A stretch of DNA of 64,000 nt from Candidatus Heimdallarchaeota archaeon. Its GTDB lineage: Archaea > Asgardarchaeota > Heimdallarchaeia > Hodarchaeales > Hodarchaeaceae. Of this stretch, positions 29,497 to 39,249 are shown piece after piece. Numbering within the stretch: position 1 is the stretch's first letter; every line of letters begins with the position of its first letter. The translations under genes were made by a program, and so were the position numbers. The DNA lies in assembly GCA_019057635.1 (NCBI GenBank), contig DXJL01000104.1, forward strand, positions 43,512 to 107,511, given 5' to 3'. The notes below the pieces were generated by a model, which was not told the DNA's origin, did no database searches, and saw only the letters and a list, made by a program, of their open reading frames with translations.

Positions 29497-30363
29497 TTGC
29501 ATGCAGTTGAAATACTAGCTGAATCATATCCTCACGTCGTGGCAGACGTCATACAGATGGAAAATTTCGACTCTAATCTTGTTTTAGAATCAAAAAGTCT
29601 AGTTTTTCAAATAAAAGATCATCTAGATCCCTCAATTGAAAAAAAATTGATGCAAATACTAATCCCAAGGATGATAAAACACTCTGAATCATTATTTCAT
29701 AGCATCGATCGTTCAAAATATCCTATCCGAATACCATATATGCCAGGGAGAAAATGGAATGTCGAAAAAACTGTAATGAAATTCTTGGTTTCAGGGGATA
29801 CAAATTTAAACTACTCACATGTCGTTTGTGAGGAACGAAAAGAAAGGAAAGCAACAGTAGTCCTCCTAATTGATAAGAGTCACTCCGTTATTCAGCACTT
29901 GAGATTTATTATTATTTCAGCAATAATATTCAGTTTAGCATTACAAAATAAAGATATAAGTATAATTAGTTTTGACACACGACCATCTGTAGTTAAGAGT
30001 ATGAAAGATAGGCGCGACTCAAGTACTCAAATTGTGAAAAAACTGATAAAACTTAGCTCAGGTGGAAAAACTGATATTTATTCTGCTCTGTTAAAAGCTC
30101 AAAAAGAATTTTCTACTGTCATAAGCAGAAAAAAAACACTCGTACTGATATCCGACTTATTAGCAACGTCTGGAGAGGACTTTTTACCTATTTTAAGAAC
30201 ATTTAACGATGTTAGGATCATTGTAACACCTAGGCGTCAGACTTTACAACTGACAAAACCTCTACTCGGCCATTTACGCAGAATGAATAATGTCAAATTA
30301 TTTCTCTTACCCGAAAATGAACGATTAATCCTTAATATGTTAGAAAAGGTTTTATTTTTTTAA
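29497..30363 (+). CDS. vWA-domain protein (MoxR partner); coding frame appears to extend upstream to ~29329
   Basis: MIDAS motif DKSHS in 'TVVLLIDKSHSVIQ'; track start is TTG; frame is open from 29320 with no ATG/GTG/TTG before 29497. Confidence 0.8.
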   Translation: MHAVEILAESYPHVVADVIQMENFDSNLVLESKSLVFQIKDHLDPSIEKKLMQILIPRMIKHSESLFHSIDRSKYPIRIPYMPGRKWNVEKTVMKFLVSGDTNLNYSHVVCEERKERKATVVLLIDKSHSVIQHLRFIIISAIIFSLALQNKDISIISFDTRPSVVKSMKDRRDSSTQIVKKLIKLSSGGKTDIYSALLKAQKEFSTVISRKKTLVLISDLLATSGEDFLPILRTFNDVRIIVTPRRQTLQLTKPLLGHLRRMNNVKLFLLPENERLILNMLEKVLFF

Positions 30364-30365
30364 TC

Positions 30366-31856
30366 CTAATTGTTGGACACTATATCTTCAGAATTTGTGG
30401 TATCAGGTTGTTCACTTAGAATCTCATCAAGAATCTTGCTGTAATTTTGTGGATGAAAGATTTTATATATTTGTAGGATTCTTGTCCTGAAACTTGGGTG
30501 ATCACTATCTTTCTCTGGAGTTTGTAGGATTTCATGCTCAAATACCATTTTTTGAGGATGAGAAAGTAATGTAACAATAAAATTATCAAGTTCTTCTGCT
30601 TCTAAGTAATAACTTTCGTCTGAATCAAACTTTCTCCAATCAATTGTCTTTTCCTTCAACTTAGTCGGAGTGAGGACTTCATCATTTTCAACCATCGATT
30701 CGAAAAACTTTGTTCGTTTTTCCAGTAATGAAGGAACAGCCTGCGTTATTAGCTGATCTCGATAATCTAGATCTATTTTTAATCCATAGGCTGTCATTAA
30801 TCGATGTAGCTTTTCCTCGAGAAAAATCCTTGGAGCCATTTCTCTGGCTACATCCTCATTTAACTGAGTTCGAGGGAATCGATGATTTATATTACGCATA
30901 AAATCAGCTGAAGGTTTTTTTTCTCCTGCTAAACCATTTAGCCATTCAATCTCGTGAGATAAGATTTGCATTGTTTCACTTCTTTGACCCAGATGGATCA
31001 ACGAGTTGATCAAGATATCGGATCCGACTGTTTGTGCAGCGAAATAATCAGACAAAAATTCAGCCTGTCTATTTGCTGAATACAAGAACCTTACAGTAAA
31101 CTTTGTTAGTATTGCTATGACTAAATATATTAATCCCAAAAATAATGTTCTCTCTATTGCATCAATTAATCGAAATGTTTCAAACAGTGCATTTTGGATA
31201 CCGGTTAGAACCTGGAGATAAATGAATAAATAAGCAAGATTAAGAAATAAACGAGGTATAGACAAGATTAGCCGAAACAAGCTATCCCCATGTTTAACAT
31301 GGGCAAGTTCATGTGCTACAACTGCTTCAATCTCATTATCACTAAGAATTTCTAGCACATTTGTATTTAATACAATATAAGGTCTTCGCAAAAATGGAAT
31401 TGGGATCAAATCCAGACTAAACGCATTAGGTACGCTTTTTCGATAAATAAATATCTTTTTGACCTTAATTTTTGTTCGTTCTGCGACATTTGAAACAATA
31501 TTTATTGTTTTATTAACTAGCTTTTCCTCTTCTGGTAAGTGAGCCATACCTTTCTTAGGTAGTGGGAAAATTTGTATCATATTCTTGTTAGAAAAAACAA
31601 CATTTACTAAGAAGATTAATAATAGGATTTGTAATCCTCCTGTGAGGATTACCAGAACTGCAGTGAATCGTAATTCTGAAAATGGATTAATTGAAATGTA
31701 AAAACCGAGAATTTTTGCGAAAGTGAAATCTGATCCTTCATCTGGAATTTGACTGATAGAAATCCAAGATACTATAATCATTTGCAGGAGTGTTAATAAG
31801 AAAAATACACTTGCATTAAAAAAACGATATACGCGGATCCTTCTAATTGAAACCAT
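30366..31856 (-). CDS. M48 family metallopeptidase (HtpX-like)
   Basis: 'EAVVAHELAHVKHGDS' HExxH, TM segments. Confidence 0.9.
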   Translation of the reverse strand: MVSIRRIRVYRFFNASVFFLLTLLQMIIVSWISISQIPDEGSDFTFAKILGFYISINPFSELRFTAVLVILTGGLQILLLIFLVNVVFSNKNMIQIFPLPKKGMAHLPEEEKLVNKTINIVSNVAERTKIKVKKIFIYRKSVPNAFSLDLIPIPFLRRPYIVLNTNVLEILSDNEIEAVVAHELAHVKHGDSLFRLILSIPRLFLNLAYLFIYLQVLTGIQNALFETFRLIDAIERTLFLGLIYLVIAILTKFTVRFLYSANRQAEFLSDYFAAQTVGSDILINSLIHLGQRSETMQILSHEIEWLNGLAGEKKPSADFMRNINHRFPRTQLNEDVAREMAPRIFLEEKLHRLMTAYGLKIDLDYRDQLITQAVPSLLEKRTKFFESMVENDEVLTPTKLKEKTIDWRKFDSDESYYLEAEELDNFIVTLLSHPQKMVFEHEILQTPEKDSDHPSFRTRILQIYKIFHPQNYSKILDEILSEQPDTTNSEDIVSNN

Positions 31857-31996
31857 TTATTCCACCTTTGCAAGGAGAATCTTCGAATAACGCATGTCAA
31901 AATATACCACGAGTGTCGATTAAATTTCTTTGCTTAGAAAATAACTCGTTGATATATGATTTGTAAATTCATAATTACTCCATATTGGCTTTTTCT

Positions 31997-34747
31997 TCAC
32001 CAATATCCTGCCAAGTAGTGTAATTGTGGTACATTCTTAGCAAGAAATGTACGTATTTCATCAATAAGAACTAATATACTGCCAACAAAAATAACTACAA
32101 ACCAATCGATTAGTCCTAAACCTGTTGTATCAAATATTATCTGAAGAGGGGGAAGATAAAGAATCATCAAATGAAGAGCAATAGAGCTTGAGATAGCTAA
32201 CAGCAGGTAAGGATTTCTAAAGAATTCTTTCCCAATCAAAGAATGCTCTTCTTTCCGAATATTCAAGGCCATAACCATTTGAAAAATAATAAGCATAGTA
32301 AAACTAATTGTTCTGGGGTAAATTATCTCGTCAGGGGTAGGTGCCACACCATTCACAAGATTAGGCCATAAATATAAGAAAAACAATAGCAATGAGCCAA
32401 TTCCGATCATAACACCTGAATAGATGATAAAATATATTGATTTCTTAGTTAATATTTGTTCGTCAGGATCACGAGGTTTTCTAATCATAACATCTGCATC
32501 TGGTGGGTCAAATCCAAGGGCTAAGGCAGGTAAACCATCTGTAACTAAATTTACCCAAAGAATTTGAATCGCGAGCAAAGGTAAAATGGGTTCTTTGAAA
32601 AGAATAGAGGTCAAAATCATACCCAATAACATTACCATTATTTCTCCAGCATTGCAGGAAAGCAAATAGAGAACAAATTTACGCATATTATCATATATAG
32701 TTCTTCCTTCAAGGATCGCACCGACGATCGTTGAGAAATCGTCATCAGCTAACACCATGTCTGATGCCTCCTTGGAAACATCTGTCCCAGAGATTCCCAT
32801 CGCAACACCAATATCAGCTCTTTTTAATGCTGGAGCATCATTAACACCATCACCAGTCATTGCAACAATTTGATTGCTACCCTTTAATGCCGTGACTAGT
32901 CTTAGTTTATGTTCTGGAGAAACCCGGGCAAACACATTTACCTCCTTCACTTTCTCGGATAATTCTGAATCCGACATTTTTGATAATTGGTGTCCCTCCA
33001 ATGCAATATTGGATTCTGTTTCTTCAATTAATCCAATTTCAGAGGCAACTGCAATAGCTGTTTTCAGATGATCTCCAGTAATCATTATAGGTCGTATTCC
33101 AGCTTGCTTACAAGTAGCGATTGCTTCCTTTGTACCTCGTCTTGGAGGATCCATTATTGCAACGGCTCCAATGTAAATCATCCCGGATTCTATCTCTTCA
33201 TTATCCTCAGAAAATATATGTAATTCAGCTTGTTCCTTTTCTATTTGTTTCGATGCCATTCCAAGCATTCTATAGCCCAATGTAGCAATTTTCTGTTCCT
33301 GTTCCTCTAACATTACACGTGCGCTTTCTTCTAGGGGTTTCACTTTTCCTTTCGTTAAATAATGAGTACAAATCGTAATAAGGACATCTGGAGCACCCTT
33401 CATTAATACCGAATACTTTTCACTTGAATCTTTTACAACTACACTCATTCTTTTTGAATCAGAATCAAAAGGAATTTCAAACACTCGTTCAAAGGAAGAT
33501 TTGGCTAGATTCAATCTTTTAGCTACTCTCAATAAGGCTAGTTCTGTTGGATCTCCAACAGCTTTCTCAGTCCGCTTTTCACCAATTTGGGCATTATTAC
33601 ACTCTCTCCCAATCACTAGCAATTCATTTACTGCACTATTTAATTTTAGCTTTTTTGTAACATCAAATTCAGCGTCTACAGTTAATATTTTTCTAACGGT
33701 CATTTTATTCATTGTTAATGTCCCCGTTTTATCGGAACATATGACTGTAGTAGAGCCAAGAGTTTCAACAGAAGGTAATCGTCGAATAATTGCATTTTTC
33801 TTACTCATCTTCTGCACCCCTAGAGCTAATGAGAGGGTAACAACTGCTGGAAGACCTTCAGGTACAGCGGCCACTGCAAGGCCGACAGATACGATAAACA
33901 TCTCAAGAGCTTCCCTACCCAGAATTATTCCAATAGTAAAAATGACTGCGCATATTGCAAGGCTTCCAACACCGATATATTTGCCTAAAATACCTAATCT
34001 TTGTTGTAATGGGGTTTCTTCTTTGGTGTCTTCCATTAAACCCTGAGCGATTTTACCAAACTCAGTTTTCATACCTGTCTGTGTAATAATAACCTGACCC
34101 CGTCCTCTGGAAACATTAGTTCCACTAAACACAGAATTCAGCATTTCTGCGATTTGGGCATCTTTAGATACATTGGCATTTACATTCTTGGCAACTGGAA
34201 AGGATTCACCTGTTAACATGCTTTCATCGATTCTAAGGGCAAGAGATTGAAGTAGTCTTCCGTCAGCAGGAATTTTATCTCCTTCCTCAAGAAATACAAT
34301 ATCTCCAGGAACTAGGTGGGTGGCTTCAATACGTGCTTTTTTTCCGTCCCGAACTACTGTTGAAAATGGAGCTGCCATAGATTTAAGGGCTTCTATAGAC
34401 TTTTCAGCCTTATATTCTTGAACAAAACCAAAAAAGGCATTGAATAAGACAATAACTGAGATTGCAACGGAATCAATGAAATATTCGAGTTTTGCATGTT
34501 CATCTGTAGAAAAAATACCTATTGTTATTGAAATAACAAGGGCCACGAGTAGAATCACTACTAATGGGTCAGCAAATTGCTCAAAAAATAATGTAATAGG
34601 TGATTTACTATCGCTTTTTTTCAACTCATTCAAGCCATATTTACCTATACGGCGAGAGGCTTCTTCAGATGATAAACCTAAATCATCTTTTACTCCTAAG
34701 TCAGCCATCAATGTACGTGTATCAACAGAATACCTATTATCTACCAT
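31997..34747 (-). CDS. calcium-translocating P-type ATPase (P2A type)
   Basis: 'DKTGTLTMNKMTVRK', 'MTGDGVNDAPALKRADIGVAMG', PEGLPAVVT. Confidence 0.93.
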   Translation of the reverse strand: MVDNRYSVDTRTLMADLGVKDDLGLSSEEASRRIGKYGLNELKKSDSKSPITLFFEQFADPLVVILLVALVISITIGIFSTDEHAKLEYFIDSVAISVIVLFNAFFGFVQEYKAEKSIEALKSMAAPFSTVVRDGKKARIEATHLVPGDIVFLEEGDKIPADGRLLQSLALRIDESMLTGESFPVAKNVNANVSKDAQIAEMLNSVFSGTNVSRGRGQVIITQTGMKTEFGKIAQGLMEDTKEETPLQQRLGILGKYIGVGSLAICAVIFTIGIILGREALEMFIVSVGLAVAAVPEGLPAVVTLSLALGVQKMSKKNAIIRRLPSVETLGSTTVICSDKTGTLTMNKMTVRKILTVDAEFDVTKKLKLNSAVNELLVIGRECNNAQIGEKRTEKAVGDPTELALLRVAKRLNLAKSSFERVFEIPFDSDSKRMSVVVKDSSEKYSVLMKGAPDVLITICTHYLTKGKVKPLEESARVMLEEQEQKIATLGYRMLGMASKQIEKEQAELHIFSEDNEEIESGMIYIGAVAIMDPPRRGTKEAIATCKQAGIRPIMITGDHLKTAIAVASEIGLIEETESNIALEGHQLSKMSDSELSEKVKEVNVFARVSPEHKLRLVTALKGSNQIVAMTGDGVNDAPALKRADIGVAMGISGTDVSKEASDMVLADDDFSTIVGAILEGRTIYDNMRKFVLYLLSCNAGEIMVMLLGMILTSILFKEPILPLLAIQILWVNLVTDGLPALALGFDPPDADVMIRKPRDPDEQILTKKSIYFIIYSGVMIGIGSLLLFFLYLWPNLVNGVAPTPDEIIYPRTISFTMLIIFQMVMALNIRKEEHSLIGKEFFRNPYLLLAISSSIALHLMILYLPPLQIIFDTTGLGLIDWFVVIFVGSILVLIDEIRTFLAKNVPQLHYLAGYW

Positions 34748-34939
34748 TAAAATCCCTGAAAGACGATTTGTATCTCAATTTTTTCATCAATGCTAGTATA
34801 CTCAACGTATTCACTCTATTAGTATTCGGCAAAAAAAGTTAGGGCATCTTATCGCTTTTGTGAGATATTCTTTGTAATTGCGGAATTTTCGCAAGTAATA
34901 CCAGTCATTTTTTAAGCCCTTTTTAATATTCTGATAAGG

Positions 34940-35009
34940 GACTTGAGTTAATATCTAATACAGCTGATCTTAAACGGGTAGGGACATTTAAGTGAATAAA
35001 ACTCAAGTC
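34940..35009. repeat. 10-bp perfect inverted repeat with 50-nt loop upstream of the P-type ATPase
   Basis: GACTTGAGTT (34940-34949) / AACTCAAGTC (35000-35009). Confidence 0.55.
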
Positions 35010-35077
35010 TGTCAGAATTCCCCTTGTCGAGAAGAAAGAAGTTCCTAACATTTCGTGAATTTTTAGAGTGATTTTTG

Positions 35078-36256
35078 TTACGCAAATACTTGAATAACGT
35101 CGCCATCTTCTAAAATCCGATCTAATCCTACTTTTTCACCATCAAACTTTGCAGATTTTCCCCATACACGTGCAAATCGAAAAAATCTTAACATTTTCTT
35201 TGATAAGACTTCAATAGCATTTTCTATTGTACTTCCTTTGTCAAGAATTATTGGTCGCTCTGAGATATCTCCAACATTGTTTCTAGTAAATACCCTAATT
35301 TTATTGAGTTTATTGAAAATTGTCTCTTCTATAGAATCAAATCCTTCATTATTAGAGCTAGATACGGGAATTATCTCTAGTGGTAATTTATTAGTAGAAA
35401 TATATTCCATTAGTGTTGAATAATTAGATTTCGATCCTTTCACATCTCCCTTCGTAGCAAAAATTATCGCAGGAAGGTAACTTATTGTATAATCCAAAGC
35501 ATCAAAAAATTGATCTACAGTTGTAGGTCCATGAAATCTCACGATAACATTCATGTAGCCCTTTGTTCTCATAATTTCAGTAATTTCATCATTTCCTTTA
35601 CCTTCATAATAATGAGAATTGAAAACCTGAATATTCCCTGATCCTACTTTTTCAATTATCACTGATGGTTTTTCAGTGTTTAATCGTATTTTTCCGACAG
35701 AAAGCTCCTTTAAAATAAGTTTCAGCTGTTCAACTGGATTATGGGTTAAATCGATGGTTAATATTACACAATCTGAATTGCGAATTCCTGCTAAAACTAA
35801 TTTTCCAGACATTTCTCCGCGGACACTTCCCTCAACAATTGCTGGAAGTTCAACGAGTTGTAAACGAGCTCCTCTAGCTGTTGTCGATCCCACTTCAGGT
35901 TTAACAGTCGTGAATGGATAAGCGCCAACCTTTGCAGCAGAATCTGAATGAGACAAAGAATTCAATATAGATGATTTCCCTGCATTTACAGTACCAATAA
36001 TTGCAATTTGTGCATCTTCACCCTTAGGAACTAACCATCTTTCTCCTGAACCTTTCTTAGCTTGGCGCATTTTTTCCTGGGTGGCTTTTAAGCGTTTTAA
36101 TTTCTGCTTAGCCATCCTTAGATGGTTTTCAACCCCTTTATGCTTTACGACAACCCCCACAAATCGTTCAAGATGTGCGATTTGTTCTTCCATAGAGGAA
36201 GCCTCTAAGTATTTGTCCCATTCAACTTGAGCTTCATGATTGAGATTTATGGGCAC
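35078..36256 (-). CDS. DRG/OBG-like GTPase with C-terminal TGS domain (divergent G3)
   Basis: G1 GTVNAGKSS, G3-like VELPAIVEG, TKGD, C-terminal TGS 'RVWGKSAKFDGEKVGLDRILEDGDVIQVFA'. Confidence 0.85.
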   Translation of the reverse strand: MPINLNHEAQVEWDKYLEASSMEEQIAHLERFVGVVVKHKGVENHLRMAKQKLKRLKATQEKMRQAKKGSGERWLVPKGEDAQIAIIGTVNAGKSSILNSLSHSDSAAKVGAYPFTTVKPEVGSTTARGARLQLVELPAIVEGSVRGEMSGKLVLAGIRNSDCVILTIDLTHNPVEQLKLILKELSVGKIRLNTEKPSVIIEKVGSGNIQVFNSHYYEGKGNDEITEIMRTKGYMNVIVRFHGPTTVDQFFDALDYTISYLPAIIFATKGDVKGSKSNYSTLMEYISTNKLPLEIIPVSSSNNEGFDSIEETIFNKLNKIRVFTRNNVGDISERPIILDKGSTIENAIEVLSKKMLRFFRFARVWGKSAKFDGEKVGLDRILEDGDVIQVFA

Positions 36257-36372
36257 GGAGGTTAATTCCTATATGGATCAATAGAAAAATTTTTTGTTAG
36301 TCGTCTATTAAAGGTTCTACTAGATATTGATTCTATTCTCCTTTGAATTTTATGCTTTATATTACTAGCGCC

Positions 36373-37293
36373 TCAATGTTCCCCTAACATTTCTCGAGTA
36401 TATTCAATGATTTCTCTTGGCTTATTCATTAAGAGTATATTTTTTCGTGCGTTTGCTGCATAGCGGAAATGTTTCAAGAAATCAGAAGACTGTACTCGTA
36501 AATTAAAAAGATTATAATACTCTGTATTCTCCATATATTGTACTAAACGATCATATACATATTGTGATGATAATTGTGGCTTTTTTTGAAATATTTGAGG
36601 ATTTCCACGAGCTGATCTCCCAATTGCAACACCTTTCACTCCGAATTGGTTAATTACTTGACACGCATGATCATAAGATCGAATATCCCCATTCGCTATT
36701 ATCGGGATGGTAGAATATTTGACTGCTTGTTCCCAATAACCCCATTTCGCAGAAATTTGGTAATTATCGGTTGCGAGACGAGAGTGAAAGGTAATAAAAG
36801 ACACACCAGCTTTTTCTGCTATTTTTATCACTTCAGGATAAGTAATTTCATTAAAACCTGCCCGGATCTTTAATGCAAATGGTAATTTTGAGCTTGTACT
36901 TCCGATTTCAAGCAATTCCTTCAGCAAAATATGATTTTGTACAGTTAAAAGGTATGCTCCGAGTCCCGCATTTGTGATTTTAGGTTTAGGGCACCCTAGA
37001 TTTAGTTCTATAAAATCAGAAAGATTTTCTGATTCAATGAGTTCAATTGTGTTCACTAAGTCGTCTGGGCTATTGGTTAGCAATTGTATGCCGTACTTTT
37101 CTTCGGTTTTTGCTCGAGTGATCCTTCTTAATGACTTAGGATCTTTATATAATATGCCCTTTGCGTAGGTCATCTCACTTATAGTTACTGCTCCAAACTC
37201 TGCACATATCCTACGAAAGGGGGGGATAGTAATTTCTGCAAGAGGTGATAAAATCAAAGGATTTTTTAAACCGAGTACAGATACTTTAATCAC
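36373..37293 (-). CDS. tRNA-dihydrouridine synthase family protein
   Basis: 'LILSPLAEITIPPFRRICAEFGA', 'IELNLGCPKPK', 'FITFHSRLATDNY', 'IPIIANGDIRSY'. Confidence 0.88.
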   Translation of the reverse strand: MIKVSVLGLKNPLILSPLAEITIPPFRRICAEFGAVTISEMTYAKGILYKDPKSLRRITRAKTEEKYGIQLLTNSPDDLVNTIELIESENLSDFIELNLGCPKPKITNAGLGAYLLTVQNHILLKELLEIGSTSSKLPFALKIRAGFNEITYPEVIKIAEKAGVSFITFHSRLATDNYQISAKWGYWEQAVKYSTIPIIANGDIRSYDHACQVINQFGVKGVAIGRSARGNPQIFQKKPQLSSQYVYDRLVQYMENTEYYNLFNLRVQSSDFLKHFRYAANARKNILLMNKPREIIEYTREMLGEH

Positions 37294-37369
37294 CTAAGGA
37301 ACAATTTATCCCCCAGATAGTAAACTCTAAAGAATACTTCTCAACGCTTCTTCACCATGAGGATAGTTT

Positions 37370-38059
37370 ATGAAGCCAAAAGCTCTTCTTTTTGATTTAG
37401 ATGGCACTTTAGTGAATACTCTCCGCGTTTTCCCTCAATTAATCGCACAGGAATTCATGTTCAATCCAAATTCAAAGAGTGTACGCAATTACCTTCATAG
37501 ATTAGGGGTTATATATAATTCTGGCAACAAACATTCCTGGTTTAAACCAGAATTTTTCCTTACTCTAAAAGCGGATTTTAATCTCTCATGGTTTACATTA
37601 GGTAAAGGTTTAATGCGTGTTTTGTGGTTATTTCTGAAATGGGACAGTACTCCACATATAATTCCTGGTGTCATCGAAACTCTTACCCAACTCAAATCAC
37701 AAGGATATTTTCTTGGAATTGTATCAAACGGTTCTCCTCGACTTTTAAAAAAACGGTTTGGTGCCTATTTAGACCTTTTTGATGTTTTAATAGAATCTAA
37801 AAGTATTGGAGTTTCAAAACCATCGCCTATTCCACTGTATTATGCTTGTTCGAAGTTAAAAATTAATAAAAAGGATGCGATCTTCATAGGGGATACTTTA
37901 GTTGATTTATTGGCAGCAAAAAACGCAAAAATGCGAGTCATCCTTGTTCGAACAGGTGTTTTTGGGGATAACTTTCCTATTACAGAAGTTGAATATGAAC
38001 CAATATCTATAATTCCTACTGTCGGAAAGGGTCTTATTAAAGTTCTTTCTAAGATGTAA
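37370..38059 (+). CDS. HAD-superfamily hydrolase
   Basis: 'LLFDLDGTLVNT', 'FIGDTLVDLLAAKNAKMRVILVRTG'. Confidence 0.88.
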   Translation: MKPKALLFDLDGTLVNTLRVFPQLIAQEFMFNPNSKSVRNYLHRLGVIYNSGNKHSWFKPEFFLTLKADFNLSWFTLGKGLMRVLWLFLKWDSTPHIIPGVIETLTQLKSQGYFLGIVSNGSPRLLKKRFGAYLDLFDVLIESKSIGVSKPSPIPLYYACSKLKINKKDAIFIGDTLVDLLAAKNAKMRVILVRTGVFGDNFPITEVEYEPISIIPTVGKGLIKVLSKM

Positions 38060-38093
38060 GAGGAAGTAGGAAAAGTACCTACAACATCCTCTT
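38058..38093. terminator. hairpin between convergent genes (putative bidirectional terminator)
   Basis: AAGAGGA-a-GTAGG-aaaagta-CCTAC-aaca-TCCTCTT. Confidence 0.45.
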
Positions 38094-38100
38094 CTACAGC

Positions 38101-39249
38101 TTAATTTTCCTTTAGAGTTAATCTGCTAGCAACCACAAGCATTAAGACAAAGCTAATTTGAAATAATAGTCCAAAATTTAAAGGCTCTAGAACATACCCT
38201 TCTATCGCGATTTGTCGTAATAAATCGACAGAATAAGTGGTTGGTAATAAATAACTAACCCATCTGATAATTTCAGGAATTTGGCTAAGTGGAATTACAA
38301 TACCAGAAAGTAATAAGACTGGAATTATTGTAATAGGAATGAATTGCACCGCTTGAAATTCTGATCTAGCAAATGCTGAAAGGAAGATAGCAAGTACCAA
38401 ACCCGTCCAACCAACTATTATTGCTGCTATATAAAGTGAAATGTAATTAGCAATTGTAACTCCCAAGGATACTTGGAAAACAAGTCCTGCTATAAGAATT
38501 ATCAGAGTAGTTTGGATTGTACTGACGATTGAAAATGCAGCTAGATACCCTAAAATTATTTCAATTTTATCATATGGACATTGAAGAAGTAATGATAATG
38601 TTCCTGATCTTCTTTCTTCTATTAATGTCATTATAACAAGCATAAAAGAGAAAAAGAAGACACCATAGACAATCATACCCGGTGTAAAGAAATCTAAAGT
38701 TGAAATATCTTTTCCATAAGCGTACGTAACATCAAATCCAAGATTTGCACGAAATTCGCCAGTAGCTTGTTGGAAAGACTCCTGGATTGCCTGAATTACT
38801 ACTCCTCCTACCTGTGGATTAGAGTTATCAAAATAAATCTCCAGAGATATATTTGACCCTTGGGGGCTTACAAGATTATAGGTGAAATTCACAGGAATTA
38901 GTACTGCACAAGCATATTTTTTATTATCAACCTCTTTCTTAGCTGATTCGTAATCTGTTAGATGAGTGACATCAACTCTAGGATCATCAAGATCAAGTGT
39001 GTTAGTAATTGAATCACCTAATGATGAAACAGTTTCATTAAAAACAATGAAGATACCGTATGTTATGACTACTTCAGCATCACTATCATTATTGATTATG
39101 GCAATGGGTACATGTTCAATCTCTCCACCAAAGGCGATTCCAAACATTACCATAAAAAGAGCTGGAGCGACTACAACTAGACCGACAGTTCGATGATCTC
39201 GTGATAAGGTTCGAAAAAGTCTTTTCATTATAAGAAATGTTAACCTCAT
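38101..39249 (-). CDS. ABC-2 type transporter permease
   Basis: N-terminal TM, large extracytoplasmic loop, five C-terminal TMs; 'MTLIEERRSGTLSLLLQCPY'. Confidence 0.88.
   Translation of the reverse strand: MRLTFLIMKRLFRTLSRDHRTVGLVVVAPALFMVMFGIAFGGEIEHVPIAIINNDSDAEVVITYGIFIVFNETVSSLGDSITNTLDLDDPRVDVTHLTDYESAKKEVDNKKYACAVLIPVNFTYNLVSPQGSNISLEIYFDNSNPQVGGVVIQAIQESFQQATGEFRANLGFDVTYAYGKDISTLDFFTPGMIVYGVFFFSFMLVIMTLIEERRSGTLSLLLQCPYDKIEIILGYLAAFSIVSTIQTTLIILIAGLVFQVSLGVTIANYISLYIAAIIVGWTGLVLAIFLSAFARSEFQAVQFIPITIIPVLLLSGIVIPLSQIPEIIRWVSYLLPTTYSVDLLRQIAIEGYVLEPLNFGLLFQISFVLMLVVASRLTLKEN

Noticed and set aside
33501-34046. 181 aa ORF antisense to the P-type ATPase
   Set aside because: Shadow ORF opposite a strongly coding gene; composition is reverse-complement-like and no motif is seen.
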